A stretch of DNA of 64,000 nt from Acrocarpospora macrocephala (GTDB lineage Bacteria; Actinomycetota; Actinomycetes; Streptosporangiales; Streptosporangiaceae). Position numbers and translations under genes: made by a program. The DNA is taken from positions 18,977 through 82,976 of the forward strand of contig NZ_BLAE01000054.1 in the NCBI RefSeq assembly GCF_009687865.1. The letters run 5' to 3'. Shown here piece after piece: positions 1-8,459 of the stretch (within the stretch, counting starts at the first letter, position 1; each line of letters starts with the position of its first letter). Under the pieces are notes generated by a model, which saw only the letters and a list, made by a program, of their open reading frames with translations, searched no databases and was not told where the DNA came from.

Positions 1-253
1 CGCCGACCTGGAAGTCGAAGTGCATCATCGGACGCTGCTCGCCGTCGACGGGCGGCCAGACGGGGGGCCGGTAATCGGCGGCCTGCTGGAACACCAGGTA
101 GATGGATCCCTGCGGGGCGGCGATAATCGACGTTCCCGGTTCCTCGTGGCCGATGGGCCAACCAAGCAACTCGGAGTAGAACCGCGCCAAGGCACCGGGA
201 TCGGGCGCTTCAATAGCGGTGCCCCACCACATACCGGCCGTTCGAGATCGCAT
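1..253 (-). CDS. VOC (glyoxalase-like) family protein, C-terminus cut by window edge
   Basis: Reading leftward from an ATG at 253 gives an open frame that runs off the window. It begins MRSRTAGMWWGTAIEAPDPG, followed by an ALARFYSELLGWPIG stretch and later an MMHFDFQV stretch. That is the beta-alpha-beta-beta pattern of the vicinal oxygen chelate fold: a first strand, a helix with FYxxLLGW, and a strand restarting with HFDF. Proteins of this type in actinomycetes are mostly uncharacterised glyoxalase/bleomycin-resistance-like proteins, so no substrate can be named. Only about 84 residues, the N-terminal half, are present. An alternative start is the Met at codon 8. It lies downstream of hrpB on the same strand, about 85 bp from the hrpB stop. 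Family assignment is good; function is unknown. Confidence 0.75.
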   Translation of the reverse strand, partial: MRSRTAGMWWGTAIEAPDPGALARFYSELLGWPIGHEEPGTSIIAAPQGSIYLVFQQAADYRPPVWPPVDGEQRPMMHFDFQVG

Positions 254-338
254 GCGCGTATCCTGTCGCGGCGGCTCAACCACGTCTACCAGGCACTGCC
301 CCGGCCGGATAGCTCACATCGGCCCAGATCAGCCACTG

Positions 339-2798
339 TTAGGCGCGTCGGGGGTTTGTCCGGCGGGTGGCGGTGGCGCCGATCGGGTTCTCCGGCCAGG
401 GGTGGCGCGGGTACCTTCCTCGGAGTTCGGCGCGGACGGCCTGGTATCCCTCCCGCCAGAAGGACGCGAGATCGGACGTCACCGCGGCGGGCCGCCCCGC
501 GGGCGACAGGAGATGCACGGTGAGGGGCACTCCCGCGATCCGTGGGGCGTCGTCCCAGCCGAACAGCTCCTGCACCTTGACCGCCAGCACCGGCCGTTCC
601 CCGGAGTAGTCGATTCTGATCTTCGATCCGCTCGGCACCTCGACCCGCTCAGGCGCGACATCCTCGATCCGCGCCGACCAGGGCACCAGCCGCCGCAACG
701 CGGCCAGCACGTCGATCCGCGCCAGATCACTCCGCCGCCGGACCCGGGACAGCTCCGGCTCCAGCCACTGTTCGGCCGCATCCACCAGAGCCGTATCGTC
801 CACCGGCGGCCACGGCTCCCCGACGATCCGGTGGCAGAACGCCAGACGTTCCCGGAACGCACGCGCGTCCGAAGTCCACCGCAGCAACGCCACCCCTTCC
901 TGGCGCAGCCCGTCCAGCACAGCCGGACGTACATCGGCATCCACCAGCGGCACCGACGACAGCTCGATCGCCCCCAGCCGCCGGACCCTCCTGGCGAGGA
1001 TCTCACCCCGCCGCCAGCCGATCTCTTCCGCTTCCTCCAGCAGCGCCGCCGCCGCGATCCGCGCGATCCCCTCGTCGATGACCACCCCCTGCCGAACCCG
1101 CGCCACCGAACTCCCCACCCCCCGATCGGCCACCGCCACAGCCAGCCACTCGGCCTCACTCAACCCCGCCCCCGCCACAGCCCCCGTCCCAGAAGCCATA
1201 ACAAAGCCCCCTTCACCACGCCGCCGCGCCACCCTCTCCGGATACGCCAAAGCCACCACCAGCCCAGCAACCTGGTCATCTTGTCCAACGCGCTGTCCTG
1301 GAGGCGGGGAGCCGAGGGCCTGGGTGAGACGGCGGGTCTCCTGGCGCCAGCGGTCGGAGAGGCTGTCGTTTCCCCGCCGGACCGAGCGCAGGACGGCGAC
1401 GAAGTCGTCGGATGCCGAACTGGGGAGCCGGTCGGCGAGCAGGGCGACAATTTCGGCGGCCCGACGGACTCCGACCTGGTTCGCGCCGTCGATGAGTGCG
1501 CGGGCGAGCCGGGGATGTACTCCAATGTCGGCCATTTTCCGGCCCCGCTCAGTGACTCGGCCGCCGTGCACAGCGCCAAGAGCGATCAGCGTGTCCCGCG
1601 CGGCGATCATTGCCCCACTGGGAGGCGGATCGAGCAACGCCAGCCCGCCCGCGTCGGGATCTCCCCAGCAGGCCGCCTGAAGCGCGAAATCGGTGAGATC
1701 CTCAAGCGCGATCTCCGGCTGCGCATACTCGGGCAGCCGTTCATGCTCCCCCGCCGACCAGCACCGATAGGCGAACCCGTCCCTCTCGCGCCCAGCCCGC
1801 CCAGCCCGCTGCGCGGCCGACGCCTTCGAGGCCCGTACGGTCACCAGCGACCCCAGCCCTCGCGCGTGATCCATCCGAGGCTCCCGAGCGAGCCCCGAAT
1901 CCACCACGACACTCACCCCAGGAATGGTCAGGCTGGATTCCGCCACCGACGTCGCCAGAATCACCCTCCGCCCCACACCACGACTCAAAGCCGCATCTTG
2001 GACGGCACCAGACGCCTGCCCGTGAACCTCCAGAACCTGGACGTCAGGCAACATCCGCGCCACCCTGCCCAGCTCCGACACCCCCGGCAGAAAGCAGAGC
2101 ACGTCCCCTTCGTGCCGGGCCAGCGCCAGCCGTACGACATCGGAGACATGAGCGAGAAAGGCCGGATCGACACGCAGCCCGTGCGGCGGCGCGACCGGCT
2201 GGACCGGAGGAGCCCAGACGATCTCAACCGCATGCGTGGCACCCTCGGTATGAATGACCGGCGCGCCCCCGAGCAGCCGAGCCCAACGCGTCGCGTCGGT
2301 AGTAGCGGACGTCGCCAAAAGGCGCAGATCCGGACGAAGAGCCTCCCGAATATCGATCAGGAACGCGAGCGCGGTATCGGCGTCGAGATGGCGTTCGTGG
2401 CATTCGTCCATGACGACCACATCGATCCCGTCAAGTTCAGGCTCACGCTGCAACCGCCGAAGCAGCACCCCGGTCGTCACCACCTCCACCCGCGTACGCG
2501 GACCGACCTGCCGCTCCCCCCGAATCGTGAACCCGACCCGCTCCCCGACCTTCTCCCCAAGCAGCCACGCCATCCGCCGAGCCGCCGCCCGCACAGCGAT
2601 CCGCCGCGGCTCCGCAACGACCACCCGCCCACCCGAAGAGAACAACCCAGGCACCAACCCCGCAAGCGCAAGCGGCACCAGAGTCGTCTTCCCGGTCCCC
2701 GGCGGCGCAGTGAGCACGGCGGTTCCAGCCGACCCAAGCGCACCCACCACATCGGGCACCACATGCCGGACAGGAAGCTCGGACCACTCGGGGCGCAT
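339..2798 (-). CDS. hrpB: ATP-dependent RNA helicase HrpB
   Basis: DEAH/RHA-type helicase of 819 residues, the usual length of HrpB. Walker A APPGTGKTTL lies at residues 31-40 and motif II reads DECH at 131-134, within VVMDECHERHLDADTAL. Motif III-like SATTDATR and the motif VI region QRAGRAGRERDGFAYR follow, and the C-terminal third is the HrpB-specific domain, ending PRHPWPENPIG. HrpB proteins are cytoplasmic RNA helicases of unclear substrate that are widespread in bacteria. The ATG at 2798 is preferred over in-frame starts further upstream, because those would place non-family residues before MRPEWSELPVRHVV and the added sequence lies in the decayed repeat array. The gene follows rho on the same strand, but about 420 bp of repeats separates them, so co-transcription is doubtful. 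Confidence 0.92.
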   Translation of the reverse strand: MRPEWSELPVRHVVPDVVGALGSAGTAVLTAPPGTGKTTLVPLALAGLVPGLFSSGGRVVVAEPRRIAVRAAARRMAWLLGEKVGERVGFTIRGERQVGPRTRVEVVTTGVLLRRLQREPELDGIDVVVMDECHERHLDADTALAFLIDIREALRPDLRLLATSATTDATRWARLLGGAPVIHTEGATHAVEIVWAPPVQPVAPPHGLRVDPAFLAHVSDVVRLALARHEGDVLCFLPGVSELGRVARMLPDVQVLEVHGQASGAVQDAALSRGVGRRVILATSVAESSLTIPGVSVVVDSGLAREPRMDHARGLGSLVTVRASKASAAQRAGRAGRERDGFAYRCWSAGEHERLPEYAQPEIALEDLTDFALQAACWGDPDAGGLALLDPPPSGAMIAARDTLIALGAVHGGRVTERGRKMADIGVHPRLARALIDGANQVGVRRAAEIVALLADRLPSSASDDFVAVLRSVRRGNDSLSDRWRQETRRLTQALGSPPPGQRVGQDDQVAGLVVALAYPERVARRRGEGGFVMASGTGAVAGAGLSEAEWLAVAVADRGVGSSVARVRQGVVIDEGIARIAAAALLEEAEEIGWRRGEILARRVRRLGAIELSSVPLVDADVRPAVLDGLRQEGVALLRWTSDARAFRERLAFCHRIVGEPWPPVDDTALVDAAEQWLEPELSRVRRRSDLARIDVLAALRRLVPWSARIEDVAPERVEVPSGSKIRIDYSGERPVLAVKVQELFGWDDAPRIAGVPLTVHLLSPAGRPAAVTSDLASFWREGYQAVRAELRGRYPRHPWPENPIGATATRRTNPRRA

Positions 2799-2811
2799 CC
2801 GCCCATTGTTA

Positions 2812-3221
2812 TCAGGCAGCGCCCATCTCCTTCGACCGGGTGAGCAACGAACGAGTCCTATTGTCAGGCAGTGCACAGGGCGAGCAGGAGGTCCACAACG
2901 GAGGAGGCCCCTTCGCGCTGGCGAGGAAGGGCGTGAAGCAGTTCCCTTCCCACGCGGCGCGCATTCCGGGCAGGAGGTCCCCTTTGGGCGGGAGGAGGAG
3001 CTTGTGACAGCCCCGTCTCATGCGGCGCGCATTCCGAGCAGGAGATCCCCTTCGGGCGGGTGAGGAGGGTTTGTAGCAGCCCTTTCTCGTGTGGCGCGCA
3101 TGCCGAGCAGGGGCTCCGCGTTGGAGAAGATCTCCTTCGGGCGGGTGAGGAAGGGCCTGAGCGGCTCGGCCGCTTCGTTGGCCCGACCCAGGCAGGAAAT
3201 GCCCGCTAAATGGTCCTTTTC
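2812..3221 (-). repeat. Five decayed tandem copies of the rho 3' end
   Basis: Directly after the rho stop codon the minus strand carries five degraded copies of the last codons of rho (FLTRLKETSSNAELLLGLRAA then stop). The stop-equivalent triplets lie near 3087, 3018, 2950, 2864 and 2812. The first copy still reads LRPFLTRPKEIFSNAEPLLG then MRAT. The second has a small deletion and ends LLLGMRAA-stop, the third reads LLPGMRAAW, the fourth ends LLLALCTA-stop and the fifth reads LLTRSKEMGAA-stop. Spacing is 50-135 bp. The flank just beyond the stop is also shared. This fills the rho-hrpB gap; I see no independent gene in it. The copies drift progressively, so they look like serial duplications of different age. 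Confidence 0.8.
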
Positions 3222-4328
3222 TCAGGCGGCGCGCAGGCCGAGGAGGAGTTCCGCGTTGGAGGAGGTCTCCTTCAGGCGGGTGAGGAAGGGCTCGAAGGAG
3301 TCCTGGCCGTGGAGGGCCTTGCGGAGTTTCCAGACGAGGGAGAGCTCGGTGGGGTCGAGCAGGAGTTCCTCGCGGCGGGTGCCGGACGCGGTGACGTCGA
3401 CGGCGGGGAAGATGCGGCGGTCGGCCAGGCTTCGGGTGAGTTTGAGCTCCATGTTGCCGGTGCTCTTGAACTCCTCGAAGAGGTTGTCGTCCATTTTGGA
3501 GCCGGTTTCGACCAGCGCGGTGGCCAGGATCGTGAGCGAGCCGCCCTCGCGCAGGTTGCGGGCCGCGCCGAGCAGCCGCTTGGGCGGGTGAATGGCCCGC
3601 ACGTCGATCCCGCCGGTGAGCACCTTTCCGCCGCCGGGCTGAGTGATGTTGTACGCACGACCCAGCCGCGTGATCGAATCGACCAGCATGACCACATCGT
3701 GGCCCAGCTCGACGAGCCGCTTGGCCCGCTCCACGGCGAGTTCGGTGACGGTGATGTGGTCGGTGGCGGGACGGTCGAAGGTGGAGGCGATGACCTCGGC
3801 CTGGACCGATTCGCGCATGTCGGTGACCTCTTCTGGCCGCTCGTCGACGAGCACGACCATCAGATGGCAGTCCGGGTGGTTGGCGGTGATCGCGTTGGCG
3901 ACCGCCTGGAGCAGCAGCGTCTTGCCGGCTTTGGGAGGGGCCACGATGAGGCCACGCTGGCCCTTGCCGATGGGCGCCACCAGGTCGAGGACCCGGGTGG
4001 ACAGCACGCCCTTGGTGGTCTCCAGGCGGAGCCGTTCGGTGGGATGGATAGGAGTGAGGTCGGCGAACGCGGGACGGTTGCGCGGCGGCCCGGTGGCGAT
4101 CGAGATCAGCCGGCCGCCCTGGGCGGTGCCGGTGATCACGTCCCCGGTTCTGAGCCCGACGAGCAGGTCTTTCGGGACCGTGACGTCGCCGGGACCGCGC
4201 AGGTAGCCTTCGGTTTTCAGGGTGGAGCCGTCCAGAATCCCGCTGACCTCGCGGAGCACCGCGGGTTTGACCGCGTTGTTCCGGGAACGCGTCCTGGGCT
4301 CACCCACATGAGTTTGGGTAAGAGTCAT
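3222..4328 (-). CDS. rho: Transcription termination factor Rho, short form lacking the N-terminal extension
   Basis: Hexameric RNA/DNA helicase that terminates transcription. The 368 residues hold an abbreviated cold-shock-like RNA-binding domain (about 27-75, GYLRGPGDVTVP and LRTGDVITG) and a complete RecA-type ATPase core. Walker A APPKAGKT is at 130-137, DERPEEVTDM at 162-171, Walker B VVMLVDSITR at 212-221, the Q-loop region GGGKVLTGGID at 232-242 and the R-loop region GSKMDDNLFEEFK at 276-288. It lacks the N-terminal helix bundle and the long basic/acidic insertion of typical actinobacterial housekeeping Rho, which usually exceeds 600 residues. It may therefore be a second, specialised Rho. 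The ATG at 4328 is chosen because AAGGAC sits seven bases before it; a longer in-frame start at 4373 lacks such a site. Confidence 0.9.
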   Translation of the reverse strand: MTLTQTHVGEPRTRSRNNAVKPAVLREVSGILDGSTLKTEGYLRGPGDVTVPKDLLVGLRTGDVITGTAQGGRLISIATGPPRNRPAFADLTPIHPTERLRLETTKGVLSTRVLDLVAPIGKGQRGLIVAPPKAGKTLLLQAVANAITANHPDCHLMVVLVDERPEEVTDMRESVQAEVIASTFDRPATDHITVTELAVERAKRLVELGHDVVMLVDSITRLGRAYNITQPGGGKVLTGGIDVRAIHPPKRLLGAARNLREGGSLTILATALVETGSKMDDNLFEEFKSTGNMELKLTRSLADRRIFPAVDVTASGTRREELLLDPTELSLVWKLRKALHGQDSFEPFLTRLKETSSNAELLLGLRAA

Positions 4329-4635
4329 AATTTGTCCTTGCGGATATGGGGAAGTTGGCATGACCGCAGGCATCGCGAAATGAAGTCAAAGCTGTGCGGT
4401 CACAAACTCGGCCAGATCGGCCGGTCGCACGTGCCCGAGAGTCGGGCCAGAAACATGCGAGCTACGTCGACGATAACACGCCACTCGGCGAGATGTATTC
4501 CCCAAAACGCGGCCACCAACCCCCATTCGCCCACCATTCTCGGACCGCTGACGGCTCCAGCAGCACTGCTCGCCCAGGTCACGGCACGTGAAGGCGCACC
4601 CGAACGCCAACTCACGCAACGGTGAATCGCCCGGC
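4329..4635. other. Intergenic: rho leader region, no gene seen
   Basis: About 300 bp upstream of rho. Short open frames here have no recognisable coding character. Actinobacterial rho genes often have long leaders, so transcription of rho may start in this stretch, but I could not place a convincing promoter. Confidence 0.4.
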
Positions 4636-4935
4636 ACCTGGGGTCGGTCGTTCCCCGGAGCGTCCCATGATTCGCCCGGAGGGCGTGAGATGGTTCCCGG
4701 AACCCTCACGAGCGGAATGGTGAATCGCTGGCGCGCTCGGAGGGCGTCCGATCATTCCCCACACCGTCACGGAGGGAACCGTGCGAGCCGGGAGGGCGCA
4801 AGATCATTCCCGGCACCCTCACAGACGCAACCGCGACCCGCTGGCGCGCCTTGAGCGTGAGATCGTTCCCGGGATCGCACAGACGGACGGCTAATCAGGG
4901 CGCGTGAGATCGTTCCCGGGGCCTCGTGTGGATCG
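4636..4935. repeat. Degenerate repeat array of about six units, related to the 3' end of the LURP-one gene
   Basis: Units of roughly 46-61 bp share the core GGGCGTGAGATCGTTCCCGG and a second block GTGAATCGCTGGCGCGCTCG. Cores begin near 4640, 4680, 4740, 4793, 4854 and 4900. The second block plus GGAGGGCGTC matches the last codons and stop of the neighbouring gene (4928-4958, GTGGATCGTTAGCG ... GGAGGGCGTC). The array therefore seems to have grown from that gene's tail. Copies are imperfect; no open frame or spacer structure is present. Confidence 0.65.
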
Positions 4936-5514
4936 TTAGCGTGACTGGAGGGCGTCTAGGGCTACGGCCATGGCGATGACCAGGCGGCGGTCGAGGCGTG
5001 GGTCGTTGATGTCGATGGCGTAGGTGTCGCGTAGGCCCCAGCGGCGTTCCACGGAGAAGGCGATGGACGCGCCCACGCTGAAGTCGAAGTGGTAGGGCAG
5101 CCACGACAGTGAGTCGGTGAAGCGTCGCAGGATGGCCACCAGTGGGTTGCGTTCCTGGCCGGTCAGGGTGGGCAGGCCGGGCTGCTGGAGATGCCAGGTG
5201 GAACGGAGCAACGACTTGCCGAAGTCCTTCCGGAACAGTCCAATGGGAACTCCGGACGCGTCCACCACGTCGTAGCCGCTGGCCAGGTCGATGACCTTGC
5301 GCGCCTTGAAGGCGGCAAGCGCCTCACCTCGCGATTCATCCGTATAAAGGGTGACCTGTTCCTTCAGCGTCAGACGTTTCTGCTCGGCGAAGGCCACGAC
5401 CGGACCGTCGGAGCCGTCGGGCTCGGCGATGTGGACGACGTAACGGTTGATCATCATGGTGATCTTCTGGCGCAGGATCAGCCGCGTCTGCGTCTGGAGG
5501 GTCGCCGTGTCCAC
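4936..5514 (-). CDS. LURP-one-related / scramblase-like family protein
   Basis: A 192-residue soluble protein of the LURP-one/Tubby-like beta-barrel superfamily, a fold shared with phospholipid scramblases. Signs are the N-terminal LILRQKITMMINRYVVHI, the central KVIDLASGYDVVDASGVPIG and FRKDFGKSLLRSTWHLQQPG, and the C-terminal DPRLDRRLVIAMAVALDALQS helix; in scramblases the latter is hydrophobic. Bacterial members have no firmly assigned biochemical role. GTG at 5514 is chosen because GGAGG lies five bases upstream; a GTG at 5544 would add ten residues and has no such site. It is followed at once by the repeat array that resembles its own 3' end. The TetR gene ends only 43 bp upstream on the same strand, so the two may be co-transcribed. 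Confidence 0.75.
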   Translation of the reverse strand: MDTATLQTQTRLILRQKITMMINRYVVHIAEPDGSDGPVVAFAEQKRLTLKEQVTLYTDESRGEALAAFKARKVIDLASGYDVVDASGVPIGLFRKDFGKSLLRSTWHLQQPGLPTLTGQERNPLVAILRRFTDSLSWLPYHFDFSVGASIAFSVERRWGLRDTYAIDINDPRLDRRLVIAMAVALDALQSR

Positions 5515-5556
5515 TTGAACCTCCGTAAATGGTCTCTTTGCCACCCTATTACGGAG

Positions 5557-6159
5557 TCAGCGGAGGGGAAGATCCCCGGTGAGAAACCGCTGGATGGAAG
5601 GTGCCACACAGGCCACGATCTCCTCCAGTGTGAGGGCGGTCATGATTTCGATCTGGATGACGTAACGGGCGAAGACGATGCCCATGAGCTGGGAGGCGGC
5701 CAGGAGCGCGCGCTGCTGGGGATGATCGGACCCGAGGTGCTTGCCCAGCGGCCCGGCCAGTTCATGGATCATGAAGTCTTTCAGGATCCCGGCCGCCGCA
5801 GGGGAGGTGGCCGCGGACACGACCACCGCCTTGATCCGTGGACCGATCTCAGGATCCTCCCAAAGCGTGAAATAGCGGGCGGTGAGCCGTTCCCCGAGCG
5901 TCTCCAGGTCGCCGTCGAAGGACTCGACCAACTGCCGGATCGGCATGCCCCCGTTCCTGATCGACTCGCCGAACAAGCCGTCCTTGTTCCCGAAGAAGTG
6001 CATGACCAGGGCGGGATCCACCCCGGCCGCGCGGGCCACGCCCCGGATCGTCGTCCCGCCGTAACCGTGCTCGATGAAGGACGTCATCGCGGCCTCCAGG
6101 ATGGCCTCCCGCGTCTGGGTGTTCCCTGGCCGCCGGCCGCTCTTGGTCTCGGTCTCCAT
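5557..6159 (-). CDS. TetR/AcrR family transcriptional regulator
   Basis: A 200-residue repressor-type protein. The N-terminal helix-turn-helix covers about residues 13-60 (TREAILEAAMTSFIEHGYGG then TTIRGVARAAGVDPALVMHF, FGNKDGLF). The C-terminal ligand domain includes FMIHELAGPLGKHLG and the tail EEIVACVAPSIQRFLTGD, typical of TetR proteins beside drug-efflux genes. It is transcribed away from the membrane gene at 6233. The 73-bp gap contains two near-identical inverted repeats (6168-6182 and 6198-6212), so it very probably represses both its own gene and the membrane gene. The inducer is unknown. Confidence 0.9.
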   Translation of the reverse strand: METETKSGRRPGNTQTREAILEAAMTSFIEHGYGGTTIRGVARAAGVDPALVMHFFGNKDGLFGESIRNGGMPIRQLVESFDGDLETLGERLTARYFTLWEDPEIGPRIKAVVVSAATSPAAAGILKDFMIHELAGPLGKHLGSDHPQQRALLAASQLMGIVFARYVIQIEIMTALTLEEIVACVAPSIQRFLTGDLPLR

Positions 6160-6167
6160 ACCCCCTA

Positions 6168-6182
6168 TTCAACCATGTTGAA
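6168..6182. promoter_or_regulatory. Probable TetR operator 1
   Basis: Perfect inverted repeat TTCAAC-CAT-GTTGAA nine bases upstream of the TetR start codon. Its partner lies 30 bp away, three helical turns, on the same face of the DNA. Confidence 0.7.
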
Positions 6183-6197
6183 TTCGTCTATGGTGAA

Positions 6198-6212
6198 CTC
6201 AACGCTGTTGAA
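6198..6212. promoter_or_regulatory. Probable TetR operator 2
   Basis: CTCAAC-GCT-GTTGAA, the same inverted repeat with one mismatch, 21 bases before the membrane-protein start codon and just upstream of its AGGAG site. Confidence 0.7.
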
Positions 6213-6232
6213 GTCATCACTAGGAGAATTCG

Positions 6233-7195
6233 ATGAGGAAGCTGCTCCCGGCCGTCGTGCTGGTGACGCTCATCGGGCTCGCGTTCGCCGCTTCGTTCGT
6301 GGGCGCGCTGCACCAGCCCGAACCCCATGGCGTGCCCGTGGGCGTGGTCGCGCCCGCGCAAATGGCCGCCCAGATCGACGCCGGGCTGGCCGCCAAGAAG
6401 CCCGGCGCGTTCGAGATCACGAGTTACGCCGACGAGGCCGGCGCGCGGACCGCGCTCGGCGACCGCGAGGTCGAGGCCGTGCTCCTCCCGCAGCAGGCCA
6501 AACTGATCGTCGCCAGCGCCGGCGGGCGGACCGCGTCCACGGTGATCACCCAGGTGTTCACCGGCGTCGCCCAGGCCCAGGGCCAGCAGCTCACGGTCGA
6601 GGACGCCCACCCGCTGCCCCCCGGCGACTCCGGCGGCGTCTCCGGGATGTTCTACGTGCTCGCCCTGGTCATCCCCGGCATCGCCATCGCCGTCCTGGCC
6701 GGTCACGCCGGAGCCAGCTCCGGCCAGAAGCTCGCTGTCATCGCGCTCGCCTCGGTCACGGTCGCGCTGGCCAACGCCTGGCTGGCCGACGTGGTCTTCG
6801 GCGCGCTCCCCGGGGCGTACCTCGGGCTGGCCGCCGTCTCCGCCGCCGTCACCTTCACCCTCGGCCTGGTGGTCGCGGGCCTGGTCCGGGTGCTGGGCAC
6901 CCCGGGCGTCGGGCTGGCCGCCCTGCTGTTCGTCGTGGTCGGCATCCCCGCCAGCGGCGGCCCGCTCGGCGCCCGATTCATCCCCGAGTGGTACGCAGCG
7001 ATCGGCCAGACCCTCCCGATCGGCCAGGGCACGGTGGCCATCCGCAACACCGTCTTCTTCGACGGCGCGGCCCTCACCGTCCCGCTCACCGTTCTGGCCG
7101 CCTGGGCCCTGGTCGGCCTGCTCCTGCTGCTCATCCCCGTACGGCACCGCGCCGCGGCCCACGCCGCCACCGCCCAGCCCGTCCCCGTGGCGTGA
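6233..7195 (+). CDS. ABC-2/DUF3533-like membrane protein, probable exporter component
   Basis: 320 residues with one N-terminal membrane helix (MRKLLPAVVLVTLIGLAFAA), an extracytoplasmic domain of about 120 residues (the GVVAPAQMAAQI and VEAVLLPQQAKLIVASAGG blocks) and then about five membrane helices up to LLLLLIPVRHR. This order, one anchor, an outside domain with a VPVGVV motif and a C-terminal membrane block, is that of YhgE/Pip-like and DUF3533 proteins and of ABC-2 permeases acting in drug or lipid export. No ATPase gene is adjacent. The start follows TAGGAGAATTCG. Divergent to the TetR gene and sharing its operators, so likely induced by a compound it helps to remove. The family call is moderately firm; the substrate is unknown. 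Confidence 0.7.
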   Translation: MRKLLPAVVLVTLIGLAFAASFVGALHQPEPHGVPVGVVAPAQMAAQIDAGLAAKKPGAFEITSYADEAGARTALGDREVEAVLLPQQAKLIVASAGGRTASTVITQVFTGVAQAQGQQLTVEDAHPLPPGDSGGVSGMFYVLALVIPGIAIAVLAGHAGASSGQKLAVIALASVTVALANAWLADVVFGALPGAYLGLAAVSAAVTFTLGLVVAGLVRVLGTPGVGLAALLFVVVGIPASGGPLGARFIPEWYAAIGQTLPIGQGTVAIRNTVFFDGAALTVPLTVLAAWALVGLLLLLIPVRHRAAAHAATAQPVPVA

Positions 7196-7224
7196 TTTAC
7201 GTCACCCAATATCCGGAAATGTCG

Positions 7225-7261
7225 GGCCGGGCAACTGTTGAACTTCTGGCATAGCCCGGCC
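7225..7261 (+). terminator. Hairpin after the membrane-protein gene
   Basis: GGCCGGGC and GCCCGGCC are separated by 21 bases, 29 bp after the stop codon. No U-tract, as usual in actinomycetes. Confidence 0.5.
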
Positions 7262-7364
7262 TTCTGCCCAGGATCACCCTGGGAAGACCAGCGAAAGCAT
7301 GGCCAATCTCACAGGTGTCCTCAGCGTCATCTCAGCAGAGTCATGCGAGATTCAAGGAGTGCAG

Positions 7365-8372
7365 ATGTCCACCGGGTGGAGATGGGTCGCCGCTCTCGCT
7401 ATAGGCGGCGGTGCGTATCTCGTCCTGCGGGACGAGTTGCCCCAGCCTGGAGAGATCTGGGCCACGATCACCAATGTCAACCCCGCCTGGCTCGCCGTGG
7501 CCGTCGCCGCCGAGGCGGTCTCCATGGCGACCTTCGCCCGGCTCTTCCGCAGACTCCTGGGCCTGGGCGGAACCAAGATCAGCCTGGGTCGCGCGCTGGC
7601 CGTCACCTACGCGCGTAACGCCTTCTCGAACTCGCTGCCCGCGGGGCCGGTCCTGTCCATCGCGTACACCACGCGAGAGTTCAGCCGGCTGGGCGCGGGC
7701 AGGCCGCTCATCGCGGCCACGCTGGTGCTCGCCGCGTTCTATTCGGGGGTGACCTTCGGGGTGCTGAGCCTGGTCGCGCTGCTCGGCTCGCCCGCGACCC
7801 GGATCCCGACGTTGATCGCCGCCGTCGCCGTGGTGGCGCTGGCCGCCATGGTGATGCGAACCCGCCCGTTCGTCGGCGTGGTACGGCGGCGCATGCCGAA
7901 GCTGTCGGCGCAGCTGGACGCGGCTCGGGCCGCCATTCGCCCGGCCTCCCGGGATCGGGCCATCCTGGCCGGGCTCGCGCTGCTGAACTGGCTGCTCGAT
8001 GTGGCCTGCCTGGTGGCGGTCTGCGTCGCGGTGGGTGTCGACATCGGCCCGCACACGATGTTGCTGGGCTACGTCGCCGCCAAGGGCGCGCAGGCGCTGG
8101 CGTTGATTCCGGGCGGGCTCGGCGTCGTCGAGATCGGGATGGCCGCCACGTTCTTCGCGGCCGGAGCGAGTGGTGGCGCGGCGGGGGCGGTCGTGGCGTT
8201 GTACCGGCTCATCTCGTACTGGGCGATTCTGATCGCGGGCTGGCTGGCGTGGGCCTTCCTGCACGACGAGGTGCGGGCCGCGGCCAAGGTGGTGGGCAGG
8301 TTCCTGATGCGCGCGGGCGCGAGCATGAGCCCGTTCGCGCTCCCGCCGACCGAGCGCGGCGCGCACCCCTAG
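7365..8372 (+). CDS. Lysylphosphatidylglycerol synthase-like TM-region (UPF0104) protein
   Basis: 335 residues, polytopic with about seven or eight membrane helices, of the LPG_synthase_TM type. Visible features are ARNAFSNSLPAGPVLSIAY near residues 83-101, ALALIPGGLGVVEIGM near 244-260 and VALYRLISYWAILIAGWLAW near 277-296. The family contains the flippase half of MprF but not its transferase half, and stand-alone members in actinobacteria are uncharacterised, with roles in lipid or polyprenyl transport suspected. The ATG at 7365 is chosen because AAGGAG lies six bases upstream; the in-frame Met at 7299 lacks a site. Independent transcription is likely, since a hairpin lies upstream. Confidence 0.8.
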   Translation: MSTGWRWVAALAIGGGAYLVLRDELPQPGEIWATITNVNPAWLAVAVAAEAVSMATFARLFRRLLGLGGTKISLGRALAVTYARNAFSNSLPAGPVLSIAYTTREFSRLGAGRPLIAATLVLAAFYSGVTFGVLSLVALLGSPATRIPTLIAAVAVVALAAMVMRTRPFVGVVRRRMPKLSAQLDAARAAIRPASRDRAILAGLALLNWLLDVACLVAVCVAVGVDIGPHTMLLGYVAAKGAQALALIPGGLGVVEIGMAATFFAAGASGGAAGAVVALYRLISYWAILIAGWLAWAFLHDEVRAAAKVVGRFLMRAGASMSPFALPPTERGAHP

Positions 8373-8459
8373 GGGTTTTGTCAGGGTCCCCGGTGGAACG
8401 GGGGTTGGCGGCGGTTCGTTGGACCGAGTGACTGACAACCCCAGACGGAGGAAACCACG

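Noticed and set aside
219..2843. Very long open frame on the plus strand opposite hrpB
   Set aside because: Arg/Pro/His-rich with no family features; a GC-skew shadow of the helicase gene, which has complete motifs.
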